DNA of 24,186 bases. Source: an uncultured Bacillota bacterium. Lineage in GTDB: Bacteria; Bacillota_I; Bacilli_A; Erysipelotrichales; Erysipelotrichaceae. The translations under genes and the position numbers were made by a program. The notes beneath the pieces were generated by a model. The model made no database searches and had not been told where the DNA came from. It saw only the letters and a list, made by a program, of their open reading frames with translations. The stretch lies in contig CALFPO010000080.1 in assembly GCA_937919165.1 (NCBI GenBank), positions 1 through 24,186 on the forward strand, written 5' to 3'. Shown here piece after piece: positions 1 through 6,818 of the stretch; position 1 is the first letter of the stretch; each line of letters begins with the position of its first letter.

Positions 1-684
1 ATGCGCCGTCGTCCGTATTTGGACCACAGCGAAATCAAATGCATAAAGCCAAGATCCGAAGAGGGCGATATCTATGATGCTGTAGTGCAGAGATATTCTT
101 TTCCTAGTGGCCATTCTGTTGATTCAATCACTTCCTATGGAGTGCTAGGCATAAATGCAAGAAGCAGATTGTTGAAGATTGTCTTTCTTCTTTTGATCCC
201 TGCCATTATTGGCTTATCAAGAATCGCGTTGGGGGTTCATTATCCTACTGACATTTTAGCGGGATGGGCGCTTGCTTGGCTGATTGTTTTTGTTGTCTCG
301 AAAATCAACAACAAAAAAGCTTTGTATCTAGGCGTTTTGACATTAGGAATCATTGGCTGTTTCTTCAATAGAAGCAACGATTATTTCTCGGCGCTTGGAA
401 TTGCCTTTGGCTTCTTTGGCGCTTTTGTCTTTGAAGAGAAATACGTGAACTTTGATAATACTGAAAGCATATTGGGCATGATCATCAGAACCATTGGCGG
501 GATTGCGTTGTTTGTTGCATTGGATACAGTATTGAAGTTGCCTTTCTCAAGCGAATTCTTGGCTTCTGAGACTATGGCTTCATTGCTGATAAGAACATTA
601 AGATATGCCATCGCAAGTTTTGTGCTCATAGGCCTATATCCAATGTGCTTTAGATTTTTCAAGAAAAAACAGTCGAACCATTAG
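1..684 (+). CDS. PAP2-family membrane phosphatase, 5' end cut by window
   Basis: Type 2 phosphatidic acid phosphatase family, membrane enzymes that remove phosphate from lipid phosphates such as undecaprenyl pyrophosphate. The three family motifs are visible: the end of motif 1 (RRRP, residues 2-5), motif 2 PSGHS (35-39, catalytic His38) and motif 3 SRIALGVHYPTD (73-84, with R74, H80 and D84). At least four hydrophobic segments follow or flank these. The lysine and spacer that begin motif 1 would lie upstream of base 1, so the ATG at base 1 is probably internal and the N-terminal membrane part is missing. The C-terminal half (about residues 105-220) is extra membrane sequence beyond the catalytic core and may be family-specific. 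The lipid substrate cannot be told from sequence. No clear terminator follows. Confidence 0.88.
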   Translation: MRRRPYLDHSEIKCIKPRSEEGDIYDAVVQRYSFPSGHSVDSITSYGVLGINARSRLLKIVFLLLIPAIIGLSRIALGVHYPTDILAGWALAWLIVFVVSKINNKKALYLGVLTLGIIGCFFNRSNDYFSALGIAFGFFGAFVFEEKYVNFDNTESILGMIIRTIGGIALFVALDTVLKLPFSSEFLASETMASLLIRTLRYAIASFVLIGLYPMCFRFFKKKQSNH

Positions 685-717
685 ACTTGGCAATATTATT
701 AGGGACAAGCAGAATTC

Positions 718-746
718 TTGATTTTTGGGATTATTGTAATTATGCT
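718..746 (+). promoter_or_regulatory. Predicted sigma-A promoter for the 776 gene
   Basis: TTGATT at 718-723 and TATGCT at 741-746 are separated by 17 bases. This puts transcription start near 753 and gives a leader of about 23 bases carrying the Shine-Dalgarno AGAGGT (765-770). Prediction from consensus only. Confidence 0.5.
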
Positions 747-775
747 AAAGGCATAGTGAAACAAAGAGGTAGCAT

Positions 776-1168
776 ATGAAAAATAGACTTGTGGAATATG
801 ATTTCAGCAAACCGATAAAACTTCTGGACAGGAAGAGAAATGGCTTTGACATCTATTTCTATTCTGCTTGCTTGAGCTTGCTTATTGTTGCGATCTTGGC
901 GCTTATCTGCGTGCATGATGGCCAGTTCAGGATTGAATTTGTCCTATGGAGAGTACTGGTCTGCATCCCATTGATAATACTAGCCTATATCTTCAAGCAG
1001 CTGCTTAAGGAACTCAAGGACTATCCCAAGAAGCTTATGGCCAAGCATACCTGGACCATCGAAGAGCTGATGGCGATGACCGGAAAGAATAGGGAAGAAA
1101 CCGAGAACATCATGACGCATGTGTTTGAATCATGTTTCATAGTCGATAATAAGAACATCAAAAAGTAA
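776..1168 (+). CDS. Small two-helix membrane protein with helical cytoplasmic tail, unknown function
   Basis: Not recognised. 130 residues. Two hydrophobic segments, about residues 28-45 and 56-72, form a hairpin in the membrane. The remaining about 50 residues are charged and helical; residues 92-125 (containing TIEELMAMTGKNREETENI) look like a small helix-turn-helix or winged-helix fold, by resemblance only. The start ATG has Shine-Dalgarno AGAGGT 5 bases upstream. It is a single-gene unit with its own predicted promoter (718-746) and a terminator hairpin at 1196-1230. The combination could suit a membrane-tethered regulator or scaffold, but nothing in the sequence proves it. Confidence 0.75.
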   Translation: MKNRLVEYDFSKPIKLLDRKRNGFDIYFYSACLSLLIVAILALICVHDGQFRIEFVLWRVLVCIPLIILAYIFKQLLKELKDYPKKLMAKHTWTIEELMAMTGKNREETENIMTHVFESCFIVDNKNIKK

Positions 1169-1184
1169 ATGTAAATATTTACAT
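1169..1184. promoter_or_regulatory. 16-bp perfect palindrome, candidate operator
   Basis: ATGTAAATATTTACAT is its own reverse complement. It is two TGTAAA half-sites facing each other. A further TGTAA lies at 1190-1194 and a TTTACA at 1228-1233 beside the predicted start of the DUF969 operon. The repeated half-site suggests a dimeric DNA-binding regulator. The regulator is unknown. Confidence 0.45.
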
Positions 1185-1195
1185 ATAGATGTAAG

Positions 1196-1230
1196 AAAAT
1201 GACATTTTTTCATAAAATGTCATTTTATTT
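1196..1230 (+). terminator. Intrinsic terminator after the 776 gene
   Basis: Perfect 13-bp inverted repeat AAAATGACATTTT (1196-1208) and AAAATGTCATTTT (1214-1226) with loop TTCAT, continuing into ATTT. The stem is AT-rich and the T-run partly belongs to the stem, so strength may be modest and it may work on both strands. Confidence 0.7.
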
Positions 1231-1260
1231 ACAAATATGGGTAATTATGTGATGTATAAT
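1228..1260 (+). promoter_or_regulatory. Predicted promoter of the DUF969-DUF979-pcp operon
   Basis: A consensus TATAAT sits at 1255-1260. The only -35-like hexamer nearby, TTTACA at 1228-1233, is 21 bases away, which is too long for a good sigma-A promoter. TTTACA also matches the half-site of the upstream palindrome, so it may be regulator-binding rather than a -35. Predicted leader about 19 bases, containing AGGGGG (1271-1276). Confidence 0.5.
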
Positions 1261-1285
1261 ATATGCCATAAGGGGGAAAATATTT

Positions 1286-1966
1286 ATGCTAATTAGATTA
1301 ATCGGCGTTGCTGTTGTAGTCGTTGGCTTGGTTCTCAAGTTCGATACAATCGCAACAGTCGTATTGGCTGGTATCATTACTGGCCTGGTTGGCGGAATGA
1401 GCATCATGGATATCCTGACTACATTAGGTACTTCATTCGTTACTCAGAGAACTGCTACATTGTTCGTTCTTACTCTGCCAGCTATCGGTATCTGTGAAAG
1501 ATTTGGTCTTAAGGAAAAGGCCATTGACTTCATTCGTAGTATCAAGAGCGCTACTGCTGGACGTGTAATCATCGTCTATGAAGCAATCAGAACTCTTGCA
1601 TCTGCATTCTCTGTAAGACTTGGTGGTCATCCTCAGTTTGTTCGTCCAGTTGTTGTTCCAATGGCTGAAGGCGCTGCTGCTGCTAAGTTTGGCAAGGTTT
1701 CAGATGATATGGTAGACGCTATTAGAGGCGCATCTGCAGGCGCAGAAAACTATGGAAACTTCTTTGCACAGAACTGCTTCATGGGTGCATCAGGAACAGT
1801 GCTCATCGTTTCTACTCTTACAGAATTAGGACATAAAGTAACTGAATTGCAGATTGCCACATGGTCTATTCCGATTGCTATCATTTCATTCGTTGTTGGC
1901 GCTGTCAGAAACATCCTTTTGGATAGACAGCTTGAAGCAATGGATGCGAAAGGAGGAAACAAATAA
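1286..1966 (+). CDS. DUF969 family membrane protein (candidate transporter subunit)
   Basis: Matches the DUF969 family by overall sequence: about five to six hydrophobic segments, a central polar stretch around RLGGHPQFVRPVVVPMAEGA and a segment GASAGAENYGNFFAQNCF. 226 residues, normal for the family. Start ATG is supported by AGGGGG nine bases upstream. The stop overlaps the next gene's start by one base (TAATG), with AGGAGG at 1951-1956, so DUF979 is translationally coupled. DUF969 and DUF979 are known as neighbours in Bacillota, often beside pyroglutamyl peptidase. The inferred job is half of a two-part transporter for 5-oxoproline, pyroglutamyl peptides or a related acid; the substrate is inferred from context only. 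Confidence 0.85.
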   Translation: MLIRLIGVAVVVVGLVLKFDTIATVVLAGIITGLVGGMSIMDILTTLGTSFVTQRTATLFVLTLPAIGICERFGLKEKAIDFIRSIKSATAGRVIIVYEAIRTLASAFSVRLGGHPQFVRPVVVPMAEGAAAAKFGKVSDDMVDAIRGASAGAENYGNFFAQNCFMGASGTVLIVSTLTELGHKVTELQIATWSIPIAIISFVVGAVRNILLDRQLEAMDAKGGNK

Positions 1967-2907
1967 TGACATTCGCTAATCTTTTAGGTGAAATCTTCTA
2001 TTGCATCATTGGTCTTGTTTTCGTCCTTGTAGGTGTCAAGGCACTTAAAGATGAAGCTTGTGCAAAGAAGGTAACTACTGCTATCTTCTGGTTCTTGCTT
2101 GCTTTCACATTCATCGCTGGTCCATATGTTCCTAAATGGATCGTTGGTGCTTGCATCGTTGCTATGGCTGCAATCACAGCTATCGGCGGCGTTGTTCAGT
2201 CTAAGAATGACGTTCCTGTTCCTGAACAGGTCAGAAAAGAAGCTGACAAGTTCGGTTACAAGATTTTCATCCCAGCATTGTGTATCGCTCTTGTAGCCGT
2301 TGTAGGTGCTACATTAGGTTCAAAGGTTCCAGCTCTGTCTTGGATCACTTCCAACAATGCTATCGGTCTGTCAGGCGTAGTTGCTCTTGTAGCTGCTCTG
2401 GTTCTCACCAAGTGCGATCCAAAGTACGCTGCAGTTGATGGCGCTAGACTGATGGATAACGTAAGCACTACAGGTATCCTTCCTCAGCTGCTTTCAGCAT
2501 TGGGCTCACTGTTCACTGCTGCTGGCGTTGGCGATGCCATCTCTTACTACGTATCAATGGTAGTTCCTGAGAACAGCATCCTCATCGCTGCAATCGTATA
2601 CTGCTTAGGTATGGCTCTGTTTACAATGATCATGGGCAACGGCTTCGCTGCTTTCCCAGTCATCATGGTCGGTGTTGGTATTCCATTCCTGATCAATAAG
2701 GGAGCTGATCCAGTTGTTGTAGGTGCATTAGGCTTGACTGCTGCATATTGCGGAACTCTTTGCACACCAATGGCTGCCAACTTCAACATCGTTCCTGCTG
2801 CTTTGCTGGAAACGAAATCTAAATATTCTGTCATCAAGTCACAGGTTCCAGTTGCTATCGTAATGCTTGTGATCCATGTGGCACTCTTATACTTCTTCGC
2901 TTTCTAA
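1966..2907 (+). CDS. DUF979 family membrane protein (candidate transporter subunit)
   Basis: DUF979 family, 313 residues, about nine to ten hydrophobic segments spread along the whole length with few charges. Glycine-rich motifs such as MGNGFAAFPVIMVGVGIPF and AAYCGTLCTPMAANFN resemble re-entrant substrate-binding regions of ion-coupled transporters (an inference). The start is fixed by AGGAGG at 1951-1956 and by coupling to the DUF969 stop. The stop is followed after 16 bases by the pcp start, so the three genes form one operon. DUF969 and DUF979 probably work as a heteromeric permease in the cytoplasmic membrane, importing material that Pcp then handles in the cytoplasm. Confidence 0.85.
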   Translation: MTFANLLGEIFYCIIGLVFVLVGVKALKDEACAKKVTTAIFWFLLAFTFIAGPYVPKWIVGACIVAMAAITAIGGVVQSKNDVPVPEQVRKEADKFGYKIFIPALCIALVAVVGATLGSKVPALSWITSNNAIGLSGVVALVAALVLTKCDPKYAAVDGARLMDNVSTTGILPQLLSALGSLFTAAGVGDAISYYVSMVVPENSILIAAIVYCLGMALFTMIMGNGFAAFPVIMVGVGIPFLINKGADPVVVGALGLTAAYCGTLCTPMAANFNIVPAALLETKSKYSVIKSQVPVAIVMLVIHVALLYFFAF

Positions 2908-2923
2908 TCGAAAGGAGAGAAAT

Positions 2924-3565
2924 ATGAAAATTTTGCTTACTGCATTTGAACCTTTCGGTGGCGATACACTGAATCCAGCTCAGGAAGCCGTAAAGCTCGT
3001 TAAGGACAGCATCAAGGGTGCTGAGATCGTCAAGGTCGATGTTCCTGTTGTCTTCAACAAGGCTGGTGAAGTTGTCTATGAAGCCATGAAGAAAGAGAAT
3101 CCAGATGTAGTTCTCTGCATCGGACAGGCTGGCGGCAGATTCGGCATCACTCCTGAAAGAGTTGCCATCAATCTGCAGGACGGCAGAATTGCCGACAACG
3201 CTGGCGAACAGCCAATTGATGTCAAGTGCAAGGAAGATGGAAAGATTGCCTACTTCACCAAATTGCCTGTAAAGGCTATGGTTCAGTACATCAAGGAAGC
3301 TGGCGTTCCTGCTTCGGTTTCTTATACAGCTGGAACATTCGTATGCAACGATCTGATGTATGCGGTTCTGTACTACATCGATAAGGAATTCCCTGACATG
3401 AAGGGCGGATTCATGCATGTGCCATTCCTGCATGAGCAGGTAATGGCTCGTCCAAATACGCCATCTCTGTCTACACAGGATATCGTAAAGGGAATCGAGG
3501 CAGCAATTGCTGCTATCGTAGACCATGTCGATGATATAGAGATTTCTGCAGGCACAATCCAGTAA
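2924..3565 (+). CDS. pcp: Pyrrolidone-carboxylate (pyroglutamyl) peptidase
   Basis: Cytoplasmic cysteine peptidase of family C15 that removes N-terminal pyroglutamate from peptides. 213 residues, the usual length. The N-terminus ILLTAFEPFGG is characteristic. The catalytic triad is intact: Glu78 in GITPERVAIN, Cys141 in GTFVCND and His165 in GGFMHVPF, with spacings of 63 and 24 residues as in Bacillus Pcp. An in-frame ATG exists upstream at 2876, but that start would overlap DUF979 by 32 bases. The ATG at 2924 has AAAGGAGAGA just before it and gives the conserved N-terminus, so it is preferred. Last gene of the operon; hairpin at 3571-3592 follows. Confidence 0.96.
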   Translation: MKILLTAFEPFGGDTLNPAQEAVKLVKDSIKGAEIVKVDVPVVFNKAGEVVYEAMKKENPDVVLCIGQAGGRFGITPERVAINLQDGRIADNAGEQPIDVKCKEDGKIAYFTKLPVKAMVQYIKEAGVPASVSYTAGTFVCNDLMYAVLYYIDKEFPDMKGGFMHVPFLHEQVMARPNTPSLSTQDIVKGIEAAIAAIVDHVDDIEISAGTIQ

Positions 3566-3570
3566 AAGAC

Positions 3571-3596
3571 AAGGTCATAGAAATATGACCTTTTCT
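3571..3596 (+). terminator. Intrinsic terminator after pcp
   Basis: AAGGTCAT (3571-3578), loop AGAAAT, ATGACCTT (3585-3592), then TTCTTAT. Eight-bp stem directly after the pcp stop. It lies back to back with the nifU-like terminator on the other strand. Confidence 0.75.
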
Positions 3597-3602
3597 TATG
3601 GG

Positions 3603-3639
3603 AAAAAAAGAAAAGCATAAGCTTATTCGCTTATGCTTT
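3603..3639 (-). terminator. Intrinsic terminator of the nifU-like gene, stop codon in the loop
   Basis: On the minus strand AAAGCATAAGC (3639-3629), loop GAATAA, GCTTATGCTTT (3622-3612), then a T-rich tail over 3611-3603. Eleven-bp perfect stem. The stop codon TAA (3625-3623) forms half of the six-base loop, so the last codons of the gene make the left arm. Confidence 0.88.
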
Positions 3640-3907
3640 CGTTTGACATTTCTGTTAGATTCTCTAGCGTTTCATCGTAGAGCCTTACTTCCTTGATTCC
3701 TTCGACTTCATCAAGTATCAGGGCTTCTACGCCTTCCTTGAGTGTCATATCCAAGGCCATGCATCCTACGCATGCCCCATGGACCTTGACATATACGATA
3801 TCGTCTTCAAGCTTGACGAATTCAACATCTCCGCCATCAGCCTGCAGATATGGTCTGACCTTTTCGATCGTCTTTTCTATTTGCTTGATTTTTTCTTCCG
3901 TTTCCAT
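3623..3907 (-). CDS. NifU C-terminal domain protein (Fe-S cluster scaffold/carrier, Nfu type)
   Basis: Small stand-alone Nfu domain, related to Bacillus YutI. It carries an iron-sulfur cluster between two subunits and passes it to client proteins in the cytoplasm. The cluster motif GACVGCMALDMTL holds Cys46 and Cys49 (numbered from this start), and VRPYLQADGGDVEFV is the usual domain opening. Start choice: ATG at 3907 has GGAG six bases upstream and lies two bases after the DUF212 stop (TAGAAATG), so translation is coupled; the longer start at 3919 lacks a Shine-Dalgarno and overlaps DUF212. 94 residues. Clients in this window could include RimO and IspH, both 4Fe-4S enzymes (inference). Confidence 0.92.
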   Translation of the reverse strand: METEEKIKQIEKTIEKVRPYLQADGGDVEFVKLEDDIVYVKVHGACVGCMALDMTLKEGVEALILDEVEGIKEVRLYDETLENLTEMSNESISE

Positions 3908-3909
3908 TT

Positions 3910-4362
3910 CTATCTCCATATATAATATACTACTGTGCTGATGATTATGCCTAGCAAAATGCCTACGACAAGTTCCGGAGGCTTATGGCCAAGCACATCC
4001 TTTAGCTTTGTTCTATAGATTGGATCGTCTGCATCTATCTGATCATGCAGATCGCTGACGAGCTTGTTTGTGACCCTGTTGTTCTCGCCTGCATACCATC
4101 TGACATTCATGGCATCAAATATTACGATGAGTGCCAGAACGAAGGCTATGGCAAATAGGCTTGAATCAAAGCCGTCCTTGAGGCCGATAGCAAAGGCTAG
4201 GGAGGCGACTCCGGCGCTATGGGCGCTAGGATACCCACCTGAATCGGTGACGTGCTTAAGCGAAAACTTGCCGGTCTTGAAATACATCACAAAAGGCTTG
4301 ACACCTTGGCAGATGATCAGGGAAGCAAGATAGGATACCAGTGGGACAAGGTCTTTATTCAC
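3910..4362 (-). CDS. DUF212 divergent PAP2-like membrane protein (YuiD-like)
   Basis: DUF212 family, distantly related to acid phosphatase/vanadium haloperoxidase enzymes. 150 residues with hydrophobic segments near residues 7-24, 50-60, 68-84 and 132-148. Family motifs: SGGYPSAHSA (41-50), AMNVRWYAGENN and LGHKPPE. Whether members are active phosphatases is not established. The start is GTG at 4362-4360. No Shine-Dalgarno precedes it; instead an extended -10 (TGATATACT) ends six bases before it, predicting a leaderless message. Bacillus YuiD and YutI lie in the same chromosomal area, which supports the pairing seen here. Divergent from the S1 gene across a 35-bp shared promoter. Confidence 0.9.
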   Translation of the reverse strand: MNKDLVPLVSYLASLIICQGVKPFVMYFKTGKFSLKHVTDSGGYPSAHSAGVASLAFAIGLKDGFDSSLFAIAFVLALIVIFDAMNVRWYAGENNRVTNKLVSDLHDQIDADDPIYRTKLKDVLGHKPPELVVGILLGIIISTVVYYIWR

Positions 4363-4397
4363 TCAATTAGTATATCACAGGTGTATAATTGAAAAGT
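4363..4397. promoter_or_regulatory. Bidirectional promoter between two predicted leaderless genes
   Basis: Plus strand: TATAAT at 4384-4389, predicted start near 4396, two bases before the ATG at 4398. Minus strand: extended -10 TGATATACT with hexamer at 4374-4369, predicted start at 4362, the G of the GTG. The two -10 boxes lie nine bases apart. TCAATTA (4363-4369) and TAATTGA (4386-4392) make a 7-bp inverted repeat that covers both boxes. No convincing -35 on either side. Confidence 0.6.
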
Positions 4398-4763
4398 ATG
4401 AGTTGCATAGATGACTATAAGGTAGGAATGACGGTCTATGGCAAGATTACCGGCATAAAGCCATATGGGGCTTTTGTGAAGTTCGATGATGGCGTGACGG
4501 GTCTTATCCATATATCGGAGATTTCGAACGGTTTTGTCCGCAAGATCGACAATTTTGTGAATATCGATGATTTTGTCATGGTGAAGGTCATCGACATCGA
4601 TAGAGAACATAAGCAATTACGCCTTTCTTTCAAGGCGCTGAGCCAGAATACGCGCAGATATGTCAAGAAAGTGAAGTTCCTTGGCATGCCTGAGTCAGCA
4701 AAGGGCTTCAGCAGTCTGAAAGAGGCTTTACCTGAATGGATGGAGGAAGAAAACAATGATTAA
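4398..4763 (+). CDS. yugI: Single S1-domain RNA-binding protein (YugI/CvfD type)
   Basis: Short S1 RNA-binding protein of the Bacillus YugI (general stress protein 13)/CvfD family, thought to act with ribosomes or in post-transcriptional regulation. The S1 domain covers residues 8-80 (VYGKITGIKPYGAFVKF, GLIHISEIS, VKVIDIDREHKQLRLSFKAL), followed by a 40-residue basic then acidic tail. 121 residues from ATG 4398. The start is uncertain: ATG 4398 has no Shine-Dalgarno but fits a leaderless transcript; ATG 4428 has AAGGTAGGA upstream and would remove ten residues while keeping the S1 core. In Bacillus yugI lies close to pgi, as here. It ends ATGATTAA, overlapping pgi by eight bases. Confidence 0.88.
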   Translation: MSCIDDYKVGMTVYGKITGIKPYGAFVKFDDGVTGLIHISEISNGFVRKIDNFVNIDDFVMVKVIDIDREHKQLRLSFKALSQNTRRYVKKVKFLGMPESAKGFSSLKEALPEWMEEENND

Positions 4764-6027
4764 TCTTGATTTAAGCAATGCTAAGCTAAGTGAAGATATT
4801 GGCCTTTGGCAAGAGCGTGTAAGCAAGGCTCACAAGGATCTTCATGAAAAGACCGGCAAGGGCAATGATTTCTTGGGCTGGATCGATTGGCCAAGAAACT
4901 ACGATAAAGAAGAATTTGAAAGAATCTTGGCGCTCAAGAAGCGTATGGAAGGCAAATACGATACAGTATTGGTCTGTGGCATAGGCGGTTCATATCTTGG
5001 CGCTAGAGCGGCCGTTGAGATGATAAAGGGCCTATATCCTGATGATGGCATCGAAGTAATCTTCATCGGCAATACCTTCTCGCATACCTATCTTTCGCAG
5101 GTGATGAACCATATCAAGAATAGGGAAGTGGTACTCAATGTCATATCGAAGTCCGGCACAACAACCGAGACTTCTGTATCTTTCCGTATCTTCAAGCAGT
5201 TCATGGAAGAGAAGTATGGCGACGAAGCCAAAGAAAGAATCTATGCCACAACCGATAAGGCTAGAGGAACATTGAAGGAGCTGGCAGACAAGGAAGGCTA
5301 TGAGACCTTTGTGATTCCTGATGATATCGGCGGCAGATATTCGGTATTCACAGCCGTTGGACTATTGCCTCTGGCTCTGGCCAATGTCGATATTGAAGCG
5401 CTAATGAATGGTTCATTGCAGGCAATGAACGATCTTGATACTGATGACCTAGACAAGAATCCTGCCTATCGCTATGCTGTAGCAAGAAGAATTCTTGACA
5501 ATATGGGCTACAAGGCTGAATACTTCGTTACCTATCATCTTCAGCTGACGATGATAGCTGAATGGTGGAAACAGCTGTTTGGCGAATCAGAAGGAAAGGA
5601 TGGCAAGGGCATTCTCCCTGCAAGCGCCTGCTTCTCGACTGACCTGCATTCTTTAGGCCAGTATATCCAGGAAGGACCTAAAGTCGAATACGAAACAGTC
5701 TTCTATATCGATGACATGGCAGATGACATCGTCTTCCCTCATGATGAAGAGAATCTTGACCATATGAACTATCTGGAAGGCAAGAAGCTTTCATGGGTGA
5801 ATGAGATGGCTTTCCTTGGTACTTTGGATGCCCACAGCAATGAGGGCAACAATCCTAACATGGTCATCCATCTCAAGGACAACAGTGCCTACAGCTTCGG
5901 CTACATGATCTACTTCTTCTTTGTGGCTTGCGGCATGAGCTGCTACCTTCTGGATATCAATCCATTCAATCAGCCAGGCGTTGAAGTCTACAAGAAGAAG
6001 ATGTTCAAGCTTCTGGGCAAAGAATAA
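4756..6027 (+). CDS. pgi: Glucose-6-phosphate isomerase
   Basis: Converts glucose 6-phosphate to fructose 6-phosphate in glycolysis; cytoplasmic. 423 residues, the shorter length typical of Bacillota enzymes. Visible motifs: CGIGGSYLGA (74-83), the phosphate-binding SKSGTT (131-136), signature DDIGGRYSVFTAVG (189-202), Glu277 in GESEGK, His298 in STDLHSLGQ and Lys413 in QPGVEVYK, which fit the catalytic Glu, His and Lys. Start ATG has GGAGGAAG just upstream and overlaps the S1 gene by eight bases, so the two are coupled. A strong terminator follows at 6036-6062. Confidence 0.98.
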   Translation: MINLDLSNAKLSEDIGLWQERVSKAHKDLHEKTGKGNDFLGWIDWPRNYDKEEFERILALKKRMEGKYDTVLVCGIGGSYLGARAAVEMIKGLYPDDGIEVIFIGNTFSHTYLSQVMNHIKNREVVLNVISKSGTTTETSVSFRIFKQFMEEKYGDEAKERIYATTDKARGTLKELADKEGYETFVIPDDIGGRYSVFTAVGLLPLALANVDIEALMNGSLQAMNDLDTDDLDKNPAYRYAVARRILDNMGYKAEYFVTYHLQLTMIAEWWKQLFGESEGKDGKGILPASACFSTDLHSLGQYIQEGPKVEYETVFYIDDMADDIVFPHDEENLDHMNYLEGKKLSWVNEMAFLGTLDAHSNEGNNPNMVIHLKDNSAYSFGYMIYFFFVACGMSCYLLDINPFNQPGVEVYKKKMFKLLGKE

Positions 6028-6035
6028 TGATCTTT

Positions 6036-6062
6036 AGGCAAGGCAAATAGCCTTGCCTTTTT
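6036..6062 (+). terminator. Intrinsic terminator after pgi
   Basis: AGGCAAGGC (6036-6044), loop AAATA, GCCTTGCCT (6050-6058), then TTTT. Nine-bp GC-rich perfect stem, eight bases after the pgi stop. Confidence 0.92.
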
Positions 6063-6110
6063 GTTAGGAGAAGATCTTGATGATGCGAATAATATAGCAG
6101 GAGGATGAAG

Positions 6111-6806
6111 ATGCTTAAGAGAATTCTGCTTGCGATATCCTGCGTCATGAGCTTTGTGCTGCTGGTCTATTTTGGCATCAGGACCTATAGCCGCTATGCC
6201 ATAGGCTTCACCAAGGTATATGTTGCATCGCATCAGCTGAGCCAAAGGAAGATCTTGAATGAAGAAGACTTGTATGCGATAGAGGTGCCAAAAGATTTCA
6301 TCGGTGATGATGTCTATATGGGCAAAGAAGACATTGTAGGCAAGTATGTGAAATTGTCTTATACGATACCCAAAGACAGCTTTATCTATAAAGGCGCTGT
6401 TGAAGAGGATATCAAGGATCTATCCCATACGCTGTTGAAGAAAGGCGAGGTTAATTATGATATCGACATCTCCGATATCGATATCAATAGTTCATCATTG
6501 GCTGTGAATATGCTGGTGGACTTCTACCTGACCATCAAGGACAGGGATAAGCCCATAAGCGATCTGCTCATATCTGATGCCAGGATTACAGGAATCTATG
6601 ATTCTGGCGGCAAGGCTATCAGTGACTATGACTATGAAAGCAGGCCATATTCCATATCCTTTGCGGTAAGAAAGGATGATGTCATCATTTTGAACAAGGC
6701 TCTGGTCATGGGCGATCTTAGAGCCGTGGCGACTGATGGAACGTATCGTACAGATTGCCAAAGCAAGGCCAATAAGGAATCGATTCTATTTGAATACCTT
6801 GATTGA
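6111..6806 (+). CDS. SAF-domain membrane-anchored protein (CpaB-like N-terminal half)
   Basis: 231 residues. One N-terminal membrane segment (about 4-22) precedes an extracytoplasmic region. Residues 33-97 form a SAF domain like that of CpaB/RcpC and FlgA proteins: VYVASHQLSQRKILNEEDL, then VPKDFIG and a GKYVKLSYTIPKDSFIY strand. The rest (about 110-231) is predicted beta/alpha with no family I recognise. Start: AGGAGG (6099-6104) sits six bases before the ATG at 6111; the in-frame ATG at 6105 abuts it and is too close. CpaB normally helps build a type IVb (Flp) pilus, but no pilus ATPase, secretin, prepilin or peptidase gene is nearby, so a pilus role is not supported here. Confidence 0.78.
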   Translation: MLKRILLAISCVMSFVLLVYFGIRTYSRYAIGFTKVYVASHQLSQRKILNEEDLYAIEVPKDFIGDDVYMGKEDIVGKYVKLSYTIPKDSFIYKGAVEEDIKDLSHTLLKKGEVNYDIDISDIDINSSSLAVNMLVDFYLTIKDRDKPISDLLISDARITGIYDSGGKAISDYDYESRPYSISFAVRKDDVIILNKALVMGDLRAVATDGTYRTDCQSKANKESILFEYLD

Positions 6807-6815
6807 TGTTAATAT
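6807..6815 (+). promoter_or_regulatory. Possible extended -10 promoter for the VanZ-like gene
   Basis: TGTTAATAT fits TGn plus a weak -10 (TAATAT at 6810-6815). It ends three bases before ATG 6819 and six before GTG 6822, so a transcript from it would start at the GTG. No -35 seen. Confidence 0.3.
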
Positions 6816-6818
6816 AAG

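Noticed and set aside
2855..3526. Long open frame on the minus strand opposite pcp
   Set aside because: No start signal, no recognisable family, low-complexity residues; pcp with an intact catalytic triad occupies the other strand.
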